Assembly (NCBI GenBank): GCA_047616325.1 | Contig: JBLHGN010000064.1 | Coordinates: forward strand, 1 to 15,188 | Direction: 5' to 3' | Length of the DNA stretch: 15,188 nucleotides | Source of the DNA: JBLHGN01 sp047616325 | GTDB taxonomy: Bacteria; Pseudomonadota; Gammaproteobacteria; Pseudomonadales; Cellvibrionaceae | In this document: positions 6,725 to 15,188 of the stretch, piece by piece | Layout of the letters: each line of letters begins with the position of its first letter | Position numbering within the stretch: the first letter of the stretch is position 1 | Translations under genes and position numbers: made by a program | The notes under the pieces: model-generated | Seen by the model: the letters and a program-made list of their open reading frames with translations, nothing else | The model's database searches: none | What the model was told of the DNA's origin: nothing

Positions 6725-8248
6725 GTGTCGTCTGTTAAGGTTTCCCATACCGACTCGAAAGCAGGTCAGGCAAATGTGTCCATTGCGCTCGACACCCTGT
6801 GTGAGCGATCAGCTTACGTCACAAATGTTTCTGATTTCGTAAAGGAGAAAAATCCAAGAGCGGCCCTTTTATACTGGATTAATGAATTTGAAAGACCCAA
6901 TACTCTAAAAACCAAAGAAGATATATGCAGCGCTATTGATCGCAGCGTGGCTGAAATTGACAGAATGATTTGCCGTCAACTCAATGAGATTATTCATCAC
7001 CCAGCCTTCCAAAAACTCGAAGCTTCATGGCGCTGCCTATGGTACTTAGCCGTTCAAGCTGAAGGGGTGAAAAACTTCAAGCTTAAAATGTTGGATATTA
7101 GCTGGAAAGAAGTGGTTCGAGATATTGGCCGTGCACTGGAATTTGACCAGAGCCAATTATTTAATAAAGTTTATAATGACGAGTATGGCACCCCTGGTGG
7201 CGAGCCTTACGGCGTACTGATTGGTGACTATGAAATAAGCCACCGCACTTCAAAGCACCATTTTCACGATGATATCAGCACATTGAAAGGTTTGTCAGAA
7301 ATCGCTGCGGCGTCTTTTTCTCCCTTCGTTGCTGGAGCTTCAAGTGAACTATTTGGCTTGGATGATTTTTCAAATTTATCCTCACCACTCAATTTTGCAA
7401 ATATTTTTAAGCAAGATGAGTACATTCGCTGGCGAGCTCTTCGAGATTCTGCCGATTCGCGTTTTGTTGGTTTAACCCTACCCAGAATTTTAGTCCGCCG
7501 ACCTTACCGTACAAATCCCGGCAGTTACAAGGGAATATTTTTCTATGAACAAAAACATTCCAAAGATAATGATTGCTACCTGTGGGGCAATGCCTGTTTC
7601 GGATTCGCGGCAATTTTAATTCGCGAGTTTTCAAATGTAGGCTGGTTCGGCCATATTCGTGGAGTACCTAGAAATCAAATTGGTGGTGGCCTACTCACCA
7701 ACTTGCCCGTCGATGCCTTCGATACCGACTCCAACGATCTCGCCTACAAGCCTTCTACAAATACTGTAATTACAGACTCTGCCGAAAGAGAAATCAGCGA
7801 ATTAGGATTCATCCCTTTATGTCAGTGTTACGACACGCCTTTTAATGCCTTTTACAGCAATCAATCCATACAAAAGCCCAAACGACAAGACTCGAATGAC
7901 GCAACAGTAAATGCAAAATTATCTACGATGCTACAGCATATACTATGCGGTTCGCGTATTGCCCATTATATAAAAGTTATCATTCGCGATAAGGTTGGCT
8001 CTTTTGTGAGTGCCAGTGATTGTGAAAATCTACTACGCCGCTGGCTACTTCGCTATACCTCTGGACGTAGTGACATGGAATGGGAAGAACAAGCACGTTT
8101 TCCAATACGCGAAGCTTCGGTGACGGTAAAAGAACATACAAGTAAGCCGGGGCAATACCTATGTGCGATTCGCATAGTGCCACACTATCAATTAGACCAA
8201 ATGGTATCAGAGCTAGAACTTGTTACTGAACTCGTTCAACAGAGTTAA
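6725..8248 (+). CDS. Second TssC-like sheath protein (divergent paralogue)
   Basis: The 507-residue product aligns along its length with the TssC encoded just upstream. It shares FQKLEASWR (95-103), EFDQSQLF (139-146), GGEPYGVLIGDYE (158-170), RDSADSRFVGLTLPR (240-254), LGFIPLC (360-366), QKPKR (383-387), SRIAHYIKV..RDKVGSF (410-427) and RFP..EA.V.VKE. By eye it is clearly diverged, well under half to about half identical. The N-terminal 60 residues and the last 30 differ most, and an RTSKHHFH stretch (about 174-181) is inserted where the first copy has only SHPDD. The start is GTG at 6725 with AGGA 7 bases upstream; the nearby ATG at 6721 is out of frame and hits a stop after five codons. 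It is intact, and its role (minor sheath subunit, alternative sheath or assembly factor) is not known to me. Confidence 0.92.
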   Translation: MSSVKVSHTDSKAGQANVSIALDTLCERSAYVTNVSDFVKEKNPRAALLYWINEFERPNTLKTKEDICSAIDRSVAEIDRMICRQLNEIIHHPAFQKLEASWRCLWYLAVQAEGVKNFKLKMLDISWKEVVRDIGRALEFDQSQLFNKVYNDEYGTPGGEPYGVLIGDYEISHRTSKHHFHDDISTLKGLSEIAAASFSPFVAGASSELFGLDDFSNLSSPLNFANIFKQDEYIRWRALRDSADSRFVGLTLPRILVRRPYRTNPGSYKGIFFYEQKHSKDNDCYLWGNACFGFAAILIREFSNVGWFGHIRGVPRNQIGGGLLTNLPVDAFDTDSNDLAYKPSTNTVITDSAEREISELGFIPLCQCYDTPFNAFYSNQSIQKPKRQDSNDATVNAKLSTMLQHILCGSRIAHYIKVIIRDKVGSFVSASDCENLLRRWLLRYTSGRSDMEWEEQARFPIREASVTVKEHTSKPGQYLCAIRIVPHYQLDQMVSELELVTELVQQS

Positions 8249-8263
8249 TAAGAACATATAAAC

Positions 8264-8758
8264 ATGGCACGAGTAGACAAAAAAAAGAAACTACGCCCGT
8301 CGATTTTAGATCGACTTTTAGACAGCGAACCTCATTTAAAAGGTGAAGCGGATAAAAACAAACACCAACAACTAAAATATTTACGCAGTAGTGTACGCCG
8401 CGATTTGGAAAACTTGCTCAATACTCGCTTTCGAGTACTCGAAGCTCCGTCAGAATTCACCAACATTGAAACATCTTTACTCAATTACGGCCTTCCAGAC
8501 CTAGCAACTATTAATATTACCGACCCAGACAAGAAAAAAGATTTTACCCGATATCTCGAACGAGTACTCCGGCAATACGAGCCGAGGTTTAAAACTGTAA
8601 AAGTTGAATTTCAAGAGAACAAAGAAGTCACCGATAGAACATTGCGTTTTCGTGTCAACGCTACGCTCTACGCCGACCCCGCACCAGAGTCGGTAATATT
8701 TGACTCTATACTTGAGCCCGTATCAAGAACTGTGAATGTGGAAGAATCTCATGGCTGA
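8264..8758 (+). CDS. tssE: T6SS baseplate protein TssE (gp25-like)
   Basis: The 164-residue protein belongs to the phage gp25/lysozyme-like baseplate family. Visible signatures are LRPSILDRLLD near the N-terminus, LRSSVRRDLENLLNTR at 40-55, SLLNYGLPDL at 71-80 and the EPR motif at 106-108 (YEPRF). That motif is important in gp25-type proteins for sheath initiation. Length is typical. It starts 15 bases after the second tssC gene, with only a weak AAGAA ribosome site, suggesting coupling. Its last 8 bases overlap the tssF start. In the family TssE links the TssFG wedge to the first sheath ring. Confidence 0.95.
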   Translation: MARVDKKKKLRPSILDRLLDSEPHLKGEADKNKHQQLKYLRSSVRRDLENLLNTRFRVLEAPSEFTNIETSLLNYGLPDLATINITDPDKKKDFTRYLERVLRQYEPRFKTVKVEFQENKEVTDRTLRFRVNATLYADPAPESVIFDSILEPVSRTVNVEESHG

Positions 8759-10586
8759 TGAATTACTGCCCTATTACGAAAAAGAACTGGCGTTTATTCG
8801 CCAGATGGGCGCCGAATTTTCGAAAGAGCACCCCAAGGTTGCAGGACGACTTGGAATAAATACCGAAACCATTGAAGATCCGCATGTTTCGCGATTGATC
8901 GAAGGTTTCGCCTATCTCAATGCGCGAATACAACACAAACTCGACGATGACTTTCCTGAATTAACAGACGCGTTGCTAAACGTCATGTTCCCTCACTACC
9001 AACGCCCTATTCCGTCAATTTCCATTATTCAATTTAGCCCTGATGAAGAACAACTCGACAACAGATTTAAAATAGATCGAAACACGCTTATCGAAACAGA
9101 AAGCTTCCAGGGTGAAAATTGCCGATTTTCACTTTCGTACGATGTCGAGCTTTTTCCCATCAAAGTAACGGCCGCGTCCTTGTTAGGCAGACCATTTACA
9201 ACACCGGGATCGGGTGCTTTTAAAGGCGCCGGTAGTGTTCTAAAAATATCATTAGAAACATTTTCCCCCGAAATAAACTTTGCTGACATATCACTCGAAA
9301 CATTGCGTTTCTATTTGAAAGGCCAGCCACAGCACATTCATCCCTTGCACCAGTTATTGCACAGCGAATGTCTCGGCATTGTGTTCTCAGCATCTGAAAC
9401 CGATGGAGAACCGTGCTTTTCTAGAGCAGACACCATCAGACCCGTTGGTTTCATTAAAGACGAGGGTCTATTACCTTATCCACCCTCATCTTTTATCGGG
9501 TACCGACTTCTTACAGAGTATTTTGTTTTTCCAGAAAAATTCATGTTTATTGATTTAACCGAAATCAATAGCCACTTGCCATCAAGCACCACACATAAGT
9601 TAGACGTATACCTGTATCTAAAATCATCAGACATCGAGCTTGAACACCACATCAATGCCGAAACGTTTGCGCTAGGTTGCTCGCCTATGACCAATCTATT
9701 CAGCCAACGAGCAGACCCGATTAAGTTGGATCATACCGAGCTAGAATATCAAATCGTAGCCGACGTACGCCGCCCCCTCGGCTTTGAGGTGTATTCGGTA
9801 GATAAAGTGGTGGGTACCACATCGTCGGGCAACAAAAAAGAGTATTTGCCTTTTTACGGACTGTGCCACCAACATCAAGACAATGAAGACCATGCCTTTT
9901 GGTTAGCCACACGTCGTAGCGCAAAGCTTGGCTACCAAGAAAGAGATGAAGGCACCGATGTATTTCTAAGCTTGGTTGATCTGGAATTTAATCCAAATAT
10001 ACCCGAAGATCGCACACTTAGCTTACAACTTACGTGTAGCAACCGCGATCAGCCGGCAAAACTACCATTTAATACGGACCAGCCAAAATTGCAGTGCGTC
10101 GACAGCGCCCCGCCCTGCTCTAAAATTCACTGTATTACACAACCCACTGCAACAGTAAGGCCACCACTTCGCAATCAGGCACGCTGGCGACTGCTTTCAC
10201 ACCTAAATCTAAACTACCTTTCTCTTACTGGCGGCAACGACGCCACAGAGGCTTTAAAAGAAATATTTCGGCTCTATGACTTTAGAGAATCTTCGGTAAC
10301 ACGAGGCCTGATAGATTCCATTTTTTCGGTAAATGCAAAACAAATTAGTGCTCCACTCACAATCGATGGCCATGCCACTATGTGTCGGGGCGTAGAAGTG
10401 GAAGTTGAGCTAGACGGTTTGTTCCTTACCGGCAGTAGTAGTTATTTGTACGCAAGCATACTTGAACATTTCTTCGCTCTGTATTGCTCTGTAAATTCTT
10501 TTACCCGAGTATTAGTTAAACTCAAAAACAAACAAGGCTATATAAAAAAATGCCCTCCAAGAGCCGGCGAGAGGGTTTTTCTGTAG
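8751..10586 (+). CDS. tssF: T6SS baseplate protein TssF
   Basis: I choose the ATG at 8751 over an in-frame ATG at 8736. It gives the family N-terminus MADELLPYYEKELAFIRQMG, has GGAAG about 8 bases upstream and overlaps the tssE stop by 8 bases. The product is 611 residues, normal for TssF (ImpG/VasA). The strongly conserved first 90 residues include EHPKVAGRL, EDPHVSRLIEGFAYLNARI, KLDDDFPELTDALL and PHYQRPIPS. The C-terminal part carries the expected WRLLSHLNLNYLSL and a final GRGEERVFL-like end (PPRAGERVFL). Two TssF copies with one TssG form the wedge of the T6SS baseplate in solved systems. The end overlaps tssG by 37 bases. Confidence 0.96.
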   Translation: MADELLPYYEKELAFIRQMGAEFSKEHPKVAGRLGINTETIEDPHVSRLIEGFAYLNARIQHKLDDDFPELTDALLNVMFPHYQRPIPSISIIQFSPDEEQLDNRFKIDRNTLIETESFQGENCRFSLSYDVELFPIKVTAASLLGRPFTTPGSGAFKGAGSVLKISLETFSPEINFADISLETLRFYLKGQPQHIHPLHQLLHSECLGIVFSASETDGEPCFSRADTIRPVGFIKDEGLLPYPPSSFIGYRLLTEYFVFPEKFMFIDLTEINSHLPSSTTHKLDVYLYLKSSDIELEHHINAETFALGCSPMTNLFSQRADPIKLDHTELEYQIVADVRRPLGFEVYSVDKVVGTTSSGNKKEYLPFYGLCHQHQDNEDHAFWLATRRSAKLGYQERDEGTDVFLSLVDLEFNPNIPEDRTLSLQLTCSNRDQPAKLPFNTDQPKLQCVDSAPPCSKIHCITQPTATVRPPLRNQARWRLLSHLNLNYLSLTGGNDATEALKEIFRLYDFRESSVTRGLIDSIFSVNAKQISAPLTIDGHATMCRGVEVEVELDGLFLTGSSSYLYASILEHFFALYCSVNSFTRVLVKLKNKQGYIKKCPPRAGERVFL

Positions 10587-11725
10587 TCGATAAGCTACTT
10601 AAAAACCCACATGAATTTTCATTTATTCAGGTAGTACGTCTACTTGAGAGAGCATCTGCACTTCAAAATTACATAGCCAGCGAAGATTCCGCAAGCACAG
10701 AAGTGCTCGCAAACCCAGGCAATGCAAAGCAACAAACCAATTATCGAAAACTTACGAGCGGTAAAATTGCAAAGTTCTCACCACCGCTTAAAGAAGCTTT
10801 GCGTTTTGTAAGCACACATAGCTTACGATTCCCTGAAAGTGAAGTTTCCTCCATTATAAAAAAACCTATTAGCAAAGATGAATCTCGCTGGCAGATAATA
10901 GTGAATTTTCTCGGTCTAACGGGCGCCATGGGCGTTATGCCTTTTCATTATACCGAAATGATCCTACAACAGCTCAAACTGAAAGATAAATCGCTGGCTA
11001 ATTTTTTAGACATGTTCAACCACCGAACCACATCACTATTTTTTCAGGCCTCCACAAAGTATCGACTCCCAATCGAATATGAACGAAGCCAGCTTAACAA
11101 ACAGAAATCAAACGGCGACAGCCAACACACCAAAGCTCTATTAAGCCTTCTTGGATTGGGCACTGCCCACCTTAGAAACAGGCAATATTTTAAAGATGAA
11201 TCGCTAATTTATTTTTCTGGCCTTTATTCACAACAGGTAAAATCGGCCAGTAATCTCAGTCAGATCATAAACCATTATTTTGGTGTTCCCATTAATATTG
11301 AGGGCTTCATTGGCCAGTGGCAAGATTTGATAGACGATGTGCGTGCCCGCCTTCCCGACCGACAAAATCGAATGGGTCAAAACGTATGCTTGGGTCGCTC
11401 GACGATGCTGGGCAAAAAAGGATGGTTTGCGCAGGGAAAATCTCGCATAAAAATTGGTCCACTGAACAAAGAGCAATACAACAAATTTGCGCCCGGCACA
11501 GATTCCCTTAAAGCGCTCAACGAAATTGTAAAATCCTATATTGGAATGGAACAGGACTATGATTTTGTTATACAAGTAAAGCGAGCAGACGTGCCCAACA
11601 AAATAAAACTATGTAAAGACAACCCGCCGATGATGGCATGGAATACATGGCTCTCGGGGAAGCCAAAAACGAATACAGATAAGGATGATGTTTTGGAAAT
11701 CGTCACTTCTTCTAAAAACATGTAA
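10550..11725 (+). CDS. tssG: T6SS baseplate protein TssG
   Basis: The 391-residue product matches TssG (ImpH/VasB). It has VVDKLLKNPHEFSFIQVVRLLE (12-33), LRFPESEV, FLGLTGAMGVMPFHYTEMI (120-138), FLDMFNHRTTSLFFQA, and the C-terminal LGRSTMLGKKGWFAQGKSRIKIGPL and WNTWLS. TssG pairs with TssF in the baseplate wedge. The start lies inside tssF (37-base overlap), with no strong ribosome site but with the family N-terminus in frame, so translation is probably coupled to tssF. No other in-frame start precedes the conserved first block. The gene ends 66 bases before clpV. Confidence 0.95.
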   Translation: MPSKSRREGFSVVDKLLKNPHEFSFIQVVRLLERASALQNYIASEDSASTEVLANPGNAKQQTNYRKLTSGKIAKFSPPLKEALRFVSTHSLRFPESEVSSIIKKPISKDESRWQIIVNFLGLTGAMGVMPFHYTEMILQQLKLKDKSLANFLDMFNHRTTSLFFQASTKYRLPIEYERSQLNKQKSNGDSQHTKALLSLLGLGTAHLRNRQYFKDESLIYFSGLYSQQVKSASNLSQIINHYFGVPINIEGFIGQWQDLIDDVRARLPDRQNRMGQNVCLGRSTMLGKKGWFAQGKSRIKIGPLNKEQYNKFAPGTDSLKALNEIVKSYIGMEQDYDFVIQVKRADVPNKIKLCKDNPPMMAWNTWLSGKPKTNTDKDDVLEIVTSSKNM

Positions 11726-11791
11726 ATGTAAACCATTGACTTTAATAATCTAACATTTAACTACTAGCAAACAATTTTAAAAGGAAAAGTT

Positions 11792-14485
11792 ATGATCAGC
11801 ATCGACCTGAAATCTCTCGTTGGAAAACTCAACGAACCGTGCCGCCTCGCTTTAGAAGGTGCCGCAGGCCTATGCCTTTCACGAACTCACTACAACGTGG
11901 AAGTAGAGCATTGGCTATTAAAATTACTTGAAATTCCCGACAGCGACCTTATCGAAATCTTGCAAAAGTTCGAGCTCAACATCGGTAAGCTTGCGCAGGA
12001 ATTAAACCGAGAATTGGATCTTATCAAATCGGGCAACTCACGGGCACCGGCTCTGTCACCTACGATAGTGGATCTCGCAAAAAATGCGTGGATACTGGCG
12101 TCAGTGGAATACGGACACGGCCAAGCCACATCCGCACATCTGCTCGCGGCATTGATGCTGGATGAAAACTTACGTCGCTCAAGCGGGGCGTTGACTGGCG
12201 AGCTTAAAAAAATCCCACCAGAGTCTCTACGCGACCTTGTGCGCGCAGTAGTGGGAACTACGGCCGAGTCGGCCCAAGTTTCATCATCAAATGATTCGTC
12301 CAGTAGTGCCAACGGAATGCCTTCGGGTGCACCAAGCAAGTCTCCCGCGCTAGATAAGTTCACCGTTAATCTAACCGAAGCGGCGAAGCAAGGAAAAATC
12401 GACGCTGTACTGGGACGCGACGAAGAGATTCGCCAAATTATTGATATTCTTATCCGACGTCGGCAGAACAACCCCATACTCACGGGTGAAGCCGGTGTAG
12501 GAAAAACCGCCGTTGTCGAAGGCTTTGCCCTGCGCATTGTCTCCGGCGACGTGCCAGCCCCTCTGCGAGGCGTAACTATACGCTCCCTAGATTTGGGGCT
12601 TTTACAGGCGGGTGCCAGCGTAAAAGGCGAGTTCGAAAGCCGTCTAAAGTCTGTTATTGCCGAAGTTAAAGCCTCCCCCGAGCCTATCATCATGTTTATA
12701 GACGAAGCGCATACGATGATTGGTGCAGGCGGCAAAGAAGGCCAAGGAGATGCAGCCAACTTGTTAAAACCGGCTTTAGCTCGCGGCGAACTTCGCACAA
12801 TAGCGGCCACCACGTGGGCGGAATATAAAAAATATTTTGAACGCGACCCTGCTTTAACACGAAGATTTCAAGTGGTAAAAATCGAAGAGCCCAGCGAAGA
12901 AAAAGCCATAAACATGATGCGCGCCATCTCAGAAATACTGCAAGTGCACCACGGTGTTCGCATAATGGACGAAGCCATCGTAGACTCGGTAAAACTTTCA
13001 AGTCGCTACATAACCGCTCGTCAACTACCCGACAAGTCGGTAAGTCTGCTGGATACGGCCTGCGCGCGTGTGGCACTTAGTCAAAGCGCCACCCCTGCAG
13101 CAGTAGAAGATACCCGCAGGCGCATCGCTCAATGTGAAACCAACATAGTTTCTCTAGAAAGAGAAAATGCAACACTCGGCAATTGTGAGGAGCGAATTGT
13201 CGAATTGATTGAGTTGAAAACATCCCTTGAAGGTAAGTTATTATCGGAAGAAGCCCAATGGGAGAAAGAACAAACAATTGTAGTGCAAATTCATAGTCTA
13301 CAAAAACAAATTGAAGACGATTTCCATGTACTTCGACTCAGCGAAGATGACTCCAAGAAAAAAGATGCTCCGGTGCCGCTTAACGATGAAGAGCGCAATC
13401 GCATCAAAACTGAGCTGCACGGTTTAATGAATGAACTAAGTGCCTTGCAATCCGAAACGGCAATGATACAAGTGAATGTTGACAGCCAGGCAATTGCCGA
13501 AGTCGTTGCCAACTGGACCGGCATACCCGTAGGTAAAATGGTCTCCGACGAAATCATTTCCATACTGAACCTAAAAGATCGCCTTGAAGAACGCGTTATT
13601 GGCCAGCCACATGCATTAGAAGCCGTTGCACGAAGCATTAAAACGTCGCGCGCTGGGCTTACAGACCCACGCAAGCCCATCGGCGTGTTTTTTATGGTAG
13701 GCTCGAGCGGTGTTGGGAAAACAGAAACGGCGCTAGCGCTAGCCGATATACTCTACGGCGGCGAACAAAATATCACCACCATTAACATGTCTGAATTTAA
13801 GGAAGAGCACAAAGTTTCTATGTTGCTTGGTTCCCCTCCTGGCTATGTTGGGTATGGCGAAGGCGGGGTTCTTACAGAAGCTGTTCGACGCAAACCCTAT
13901 AGCGTAATACTTTTAGATGAAATGGAAAAAGCCCATCCTGGCGTTCAAGATATTTTCTACAATCTTTTCGACAAAGGAACAATTCGAGACGGCGAAGGAC
14001 GAGATATCGATTTTAAGAACACCGTCGTCATCATGACTTCGAATGCGGGTGAAGAGCATATAAGGGCGATGCTCGCAGCTTCTGAAGAGCGACCAGACCC
14101 CGAGACATTATTAGAGAATTTCCGTCCTCAGCTACTTAGATATTTTAAACCGGCTTTTCTTGGAAGAACAACCGTCATCCCCTTTTACCCCTTGGATGAC
14201 GAAAACCTGTTGAAAATTTCGAAAATCAACATGCGACGCATCGAAAAGCGTGTTAAAGAGCACTACGGAGCGAAATTTAGCTACGATGAAGATTTACTTT
14301 TGCATATAGTAGCCCGCAGCCAAGAGGTGGATACCGGGGCTCGCAATATCGAAAACATTCTTACGCGCACCATGCTGCCCGAACTTGCCGGCGAGTGTTT
14401 AACGCGCATGGCTAATGGCGATGAAATCACCAATGTACATATTGGAGTAACTGAAGAGGGTTTATTTACCTACAAGGTGGAATAA
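11792..14485 (+). CDS. clpV: T6SS sheath-disassembly ATPase TssH (ClpV)
   Basis: The 897-residue protein is an intact two-ring Clp/Hsp100 ATPase of the ClpV group. A Clp N-domain (about 1-160) starts with SLVGKLNEPCRLALEGAAGLC. Then comes a Ser-rich linker (about 158-185), which fits ClpV. The first AAA+ module has Walker A GEAGVGKT (232-239), Walker B FIDEAH (302-307) and a KGEFE pore loop near 278. A helical middle region spans about 440-530. The second module has Walker A GSSGVGKT (637-644), Walker B VILLDE (705-710), a GYVGYG pore loop near 685 and FLGR arginine at 792. ClpV extracts TssC from contracted sheaths for reuse. AAGGAAAAG upstream of the ATG supports the start. The ClpV-typical N-domain and the context separate it from the general chaperone ClpB. 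Confidence 0.97.
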   Translation: MISIDLKSLVGKLNEPCRLALEGAAGLCLSRTHYNVEVEHWLLKLLEIPDSDLIEILQKFELNIGKLAQELNRELDLIKSGNSRAPALSPTIVDLAKNAWILASVEYGHGQATSAHLLAALMLDENLRRSSGALTGELKKIPPESLRDLVRAVVGTTAESAQVSSSNDSSSSANGMPSGAPSKSPALDKFTVNLTEAAKQGKIDAVLGRDEEIRQIIDILIRRRQNNPILTGEAGVGKTAVVEGFALRIVSGDVPAPLRGVTIRSLDLGLLQAGASVKGEFESRLKSVIAEVKASPEPIIMFIDEAHTMIGAGGKEGQGDAANLLKPALARGELRTIAATTWAEYKKYFERDPALTRRFQVVKIEEPSEEKAINMMRAISEILQVHHGVRIMDEAIVDSVKLSSRYITARQLPDKSVSLLDTACARVALSQSATPAAVEDTRRRIAQCETNIVSLERENATLGNCEERIVELIELKTSLEGKLLSEEAQWEKEQTIVVQIHSLQKQIEDDFHVLRLSEDDSKKKDAPVPLNDEERNRIKTELHGLMNELSALQSETAMIQVNVDSQAIAEVVANWTGIPVGKMVSDEIISILNLKDRLEERVIGQPHALEAVARSIKTSRAGLTDPRKPIGVFFMVGSSGVGKTETALALADILYGGEQNITTINMSEFKEEHKVSMLLGSPPGYVGYGEGGVLTEAVRRKPYSVILLDEMEKAHPGVQDIFYNLFDKGTIRDGEGRDIDFKNTVVIMTSNAGEEHIRAMLAASEERPDPETLLENFRPQLLRYFKPAFLGRTTVIPFYPLDDENLLKISKINMRRIEKRVKEHYGAKFSYDEDLLLHIVARSQEVDTGARNIENILTRTMLPELAGECLTRMANGDEITNVHIGVTEEGLFTYKVE

Positions 14486-14529
14486 CGCTTAACGACATAC
14501 TCCCTAGCTACCAGCAAGAAAAATAATTA

Positions 14530-14557
14530 TTGTGCTGCGCATGGATGCGTAGCACAA
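14530..14557. repeat. 12-bp hairpin downstream of clpV
   Basis: TTGTGCTGCGCA (14530-14541) pairs with TGCGTAGCACAA (14546-14557) around a TGGA loop, with a single G-U pair. It begins 44 bases after the clpV stop and is the obvious candidate for the 3' end of the rightward operon. No T run follows on the plus strand; AAAAAG follows instead. On the minus strand the stem is followed by a T-rich stretch. It is therefore not a textbook terminator in the clpV direction and may act as an mRNA 3'-end stem. Confidence 0.5.
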
Positions 14558-14630
14558 AAAGACAAAAGATGGCTAGATGAGTATCTACTACTCTATTCAA
14601 TATTTTTATGTTTAGAATTTCGTGTATGCA

Positions 14631-14658
14631 TTGACTAATTGATATAAACGTTTAAAAC
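14631..14658 (+). promoter_or_regulatory. Possible sigma-70 promoter for the downstream gene
   Basis: TTGACT (14631-14636) and TAAAAC (14653-14658) are 16 bases apart, matching the consensus at 5 of 6 and 4 of 6 positions. The element lies 34 bases ahead of the ATG at 14693 and after the clpV hairpin. It would give the downstream gene its own transcription. Confidence 0.3.
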
Positions 14659-14692
14659 TAGGCAAACACAACAATATGTACAAAAAATACCC

Positions 14693-15188
14693 ATGATCTC
14701 AAAGATGATTGTCCAATCTCCCACGTTACATTACCTGTTTTTTGCAAAGCTGCTTTTAATAGTATTAATTGCCGCTTGCGGGAGGGCGATTGCCATTCCC
14801 ATGCCAGGTAACGACCCGGCAACGATTAAGGCCATAGACCAAGAATACAGCAGGGCTGTCGATGCCTATTTAAACTACTCGGCTAGTACACTCTTGGGTG
14901 ACACGGCAAAGAAACAAAACCCAAACGAACTTGCTCGGCATGTAAAAGCCGCGCTCGACACAGACAAAATCGACTTTGCACTTACACTTATAAAAGCCAA
15001 CATAACCACCATTACTAACAAAATTGATTCACCGCGCACCGTAGTTTTTGTGGAACACTTACTCGATTATGGCTTATTAGACACGGCTTTACAGATCGTA
15101 AACCACGCCCACACCCACGCCAGTGTCGACACCAACTCAACATTACACTACCAACTGGCGCTTTATTATAGCGTGCGAGACGATACCG
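14693..15188 (+). CDS. Unidentified exported, probably lipid-anchored protein (cut by right edge)
   Basis: The reading frame is open from the ATG at 14693 to the window edge (165 codons). It is absent from closed-ORF lists because its stop is outside the window. The N-terminus has Lys residues, then a hydrophobic run LHYLFFAKLLLIVLIAAC (about 12-29) ending in IAAC, which fits a lipobox with Cys29. Cleavage after AIA (about 34) as an ordinary secreted protein is the alternative. The rest is soluble and looks helical. The part around LLDYGLLDTALQIVNHAHTHA followed by LHYQLALYYSVRD has the rhythm of TPR-like helix pairs, but no family was recognised. The ribosome site is weak; a second ATG at 14705 has AAAG just upstream. 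Location behind clpV makes a T6SS accessory role possible, but a separate promoter and an intervening hairpin argue for independent expression. Confidence 0.65.
   Translation, partial: MISKMIVQSPTLHYLFFAKLLLIVLIAACGRAIAIPMPGNDPATIKAIDQEYSRAVDAYLNYSASTLLGDTAKKQNPNELARHVKAALDTDKIDFALTLIKANITTITNKIDSPRTVVFVEHLLDYGLLDTALQIVNHAHTHASVDTNSTLHYQLALYYSVRDDT

Noticed and set aside
12900..13800. Possible assignment of the ATPase as ClpB
   Set aside because: ClpV-type N-terminus, T6SS context and moderate middle domain favour ClpV over the disaggregase.
1..15188. CRISPR arrays, tRNA/rRNA genes, insertion sequences and integrases
   Set aside because: No regularly spaced direct repeats, RNA gene signatures or transposase-like reading frames were found; long antisense frames inside clpV and tagH are shadows of the real genes.

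Overview
The window holds most of a type VI secretion system (T6SS) core cluster, from a Gram-negative bacterium. The gene order, the TagH/TssJ/TssK block and the family resemblances suggest a gammaproteobacterium. Base composition is moderate to slightly AT-rich by eye. A marine, Cellvibrionaceae-like host (Teredinibacter/Saccharophagus type) would fit, but that is an impression and not demonstrated.

Two divergent gene blocks flank a 963-base non-coding region (2537-3499). Leftward on the minus strand are tagH (FHA-domain regulator/scaffold), tssJ (outer-membrane lipoprotein) and the first 71 codons of tssK (baseplate), which runs off the left edge. Rightward on the plus strand are tssA, tssB, tssC, a second divergent tssC paralogue, tssE, tssF, tssG and tssH/clpV. 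A hairpin and a possible promoter follow, then the start of an unrecognised exported, probably lipid-anchored protein cut by the right edge.

In the assembled machine TssB and TssC form the contractile sheath, and TssE, TssF, TssG and TssK build the baseplate. TssA helps assembly, TssJ anchors the membrane complex to the outer membrane, and ClpV disassembles contracted sheath. TagH belongs to the FHA regulators of the system. Not present in the window are hcp, vgrG (tssI), PAAR, tssL, tssM and any effector or immunity gene. tssL and tssM may lie beyond tssK.

The most notable points are: (1) a second full-length TssC-like gene between tssC and tssE, where hcp often sits in other clusters, separated from tssC by a strong terminator-like hairpin; (2) an unusually long divergent intergenic region with a cluster of perfect inverted repeats, one of them REP-like; (3) a GC hairpin with eight Ts in the tssJ-tssK gap that reads as a terminator on the strand opposite to the genes; (4) the unidentified exported protein downstream of clpV. 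Everything else looks like an intact, conventional T6SS core.
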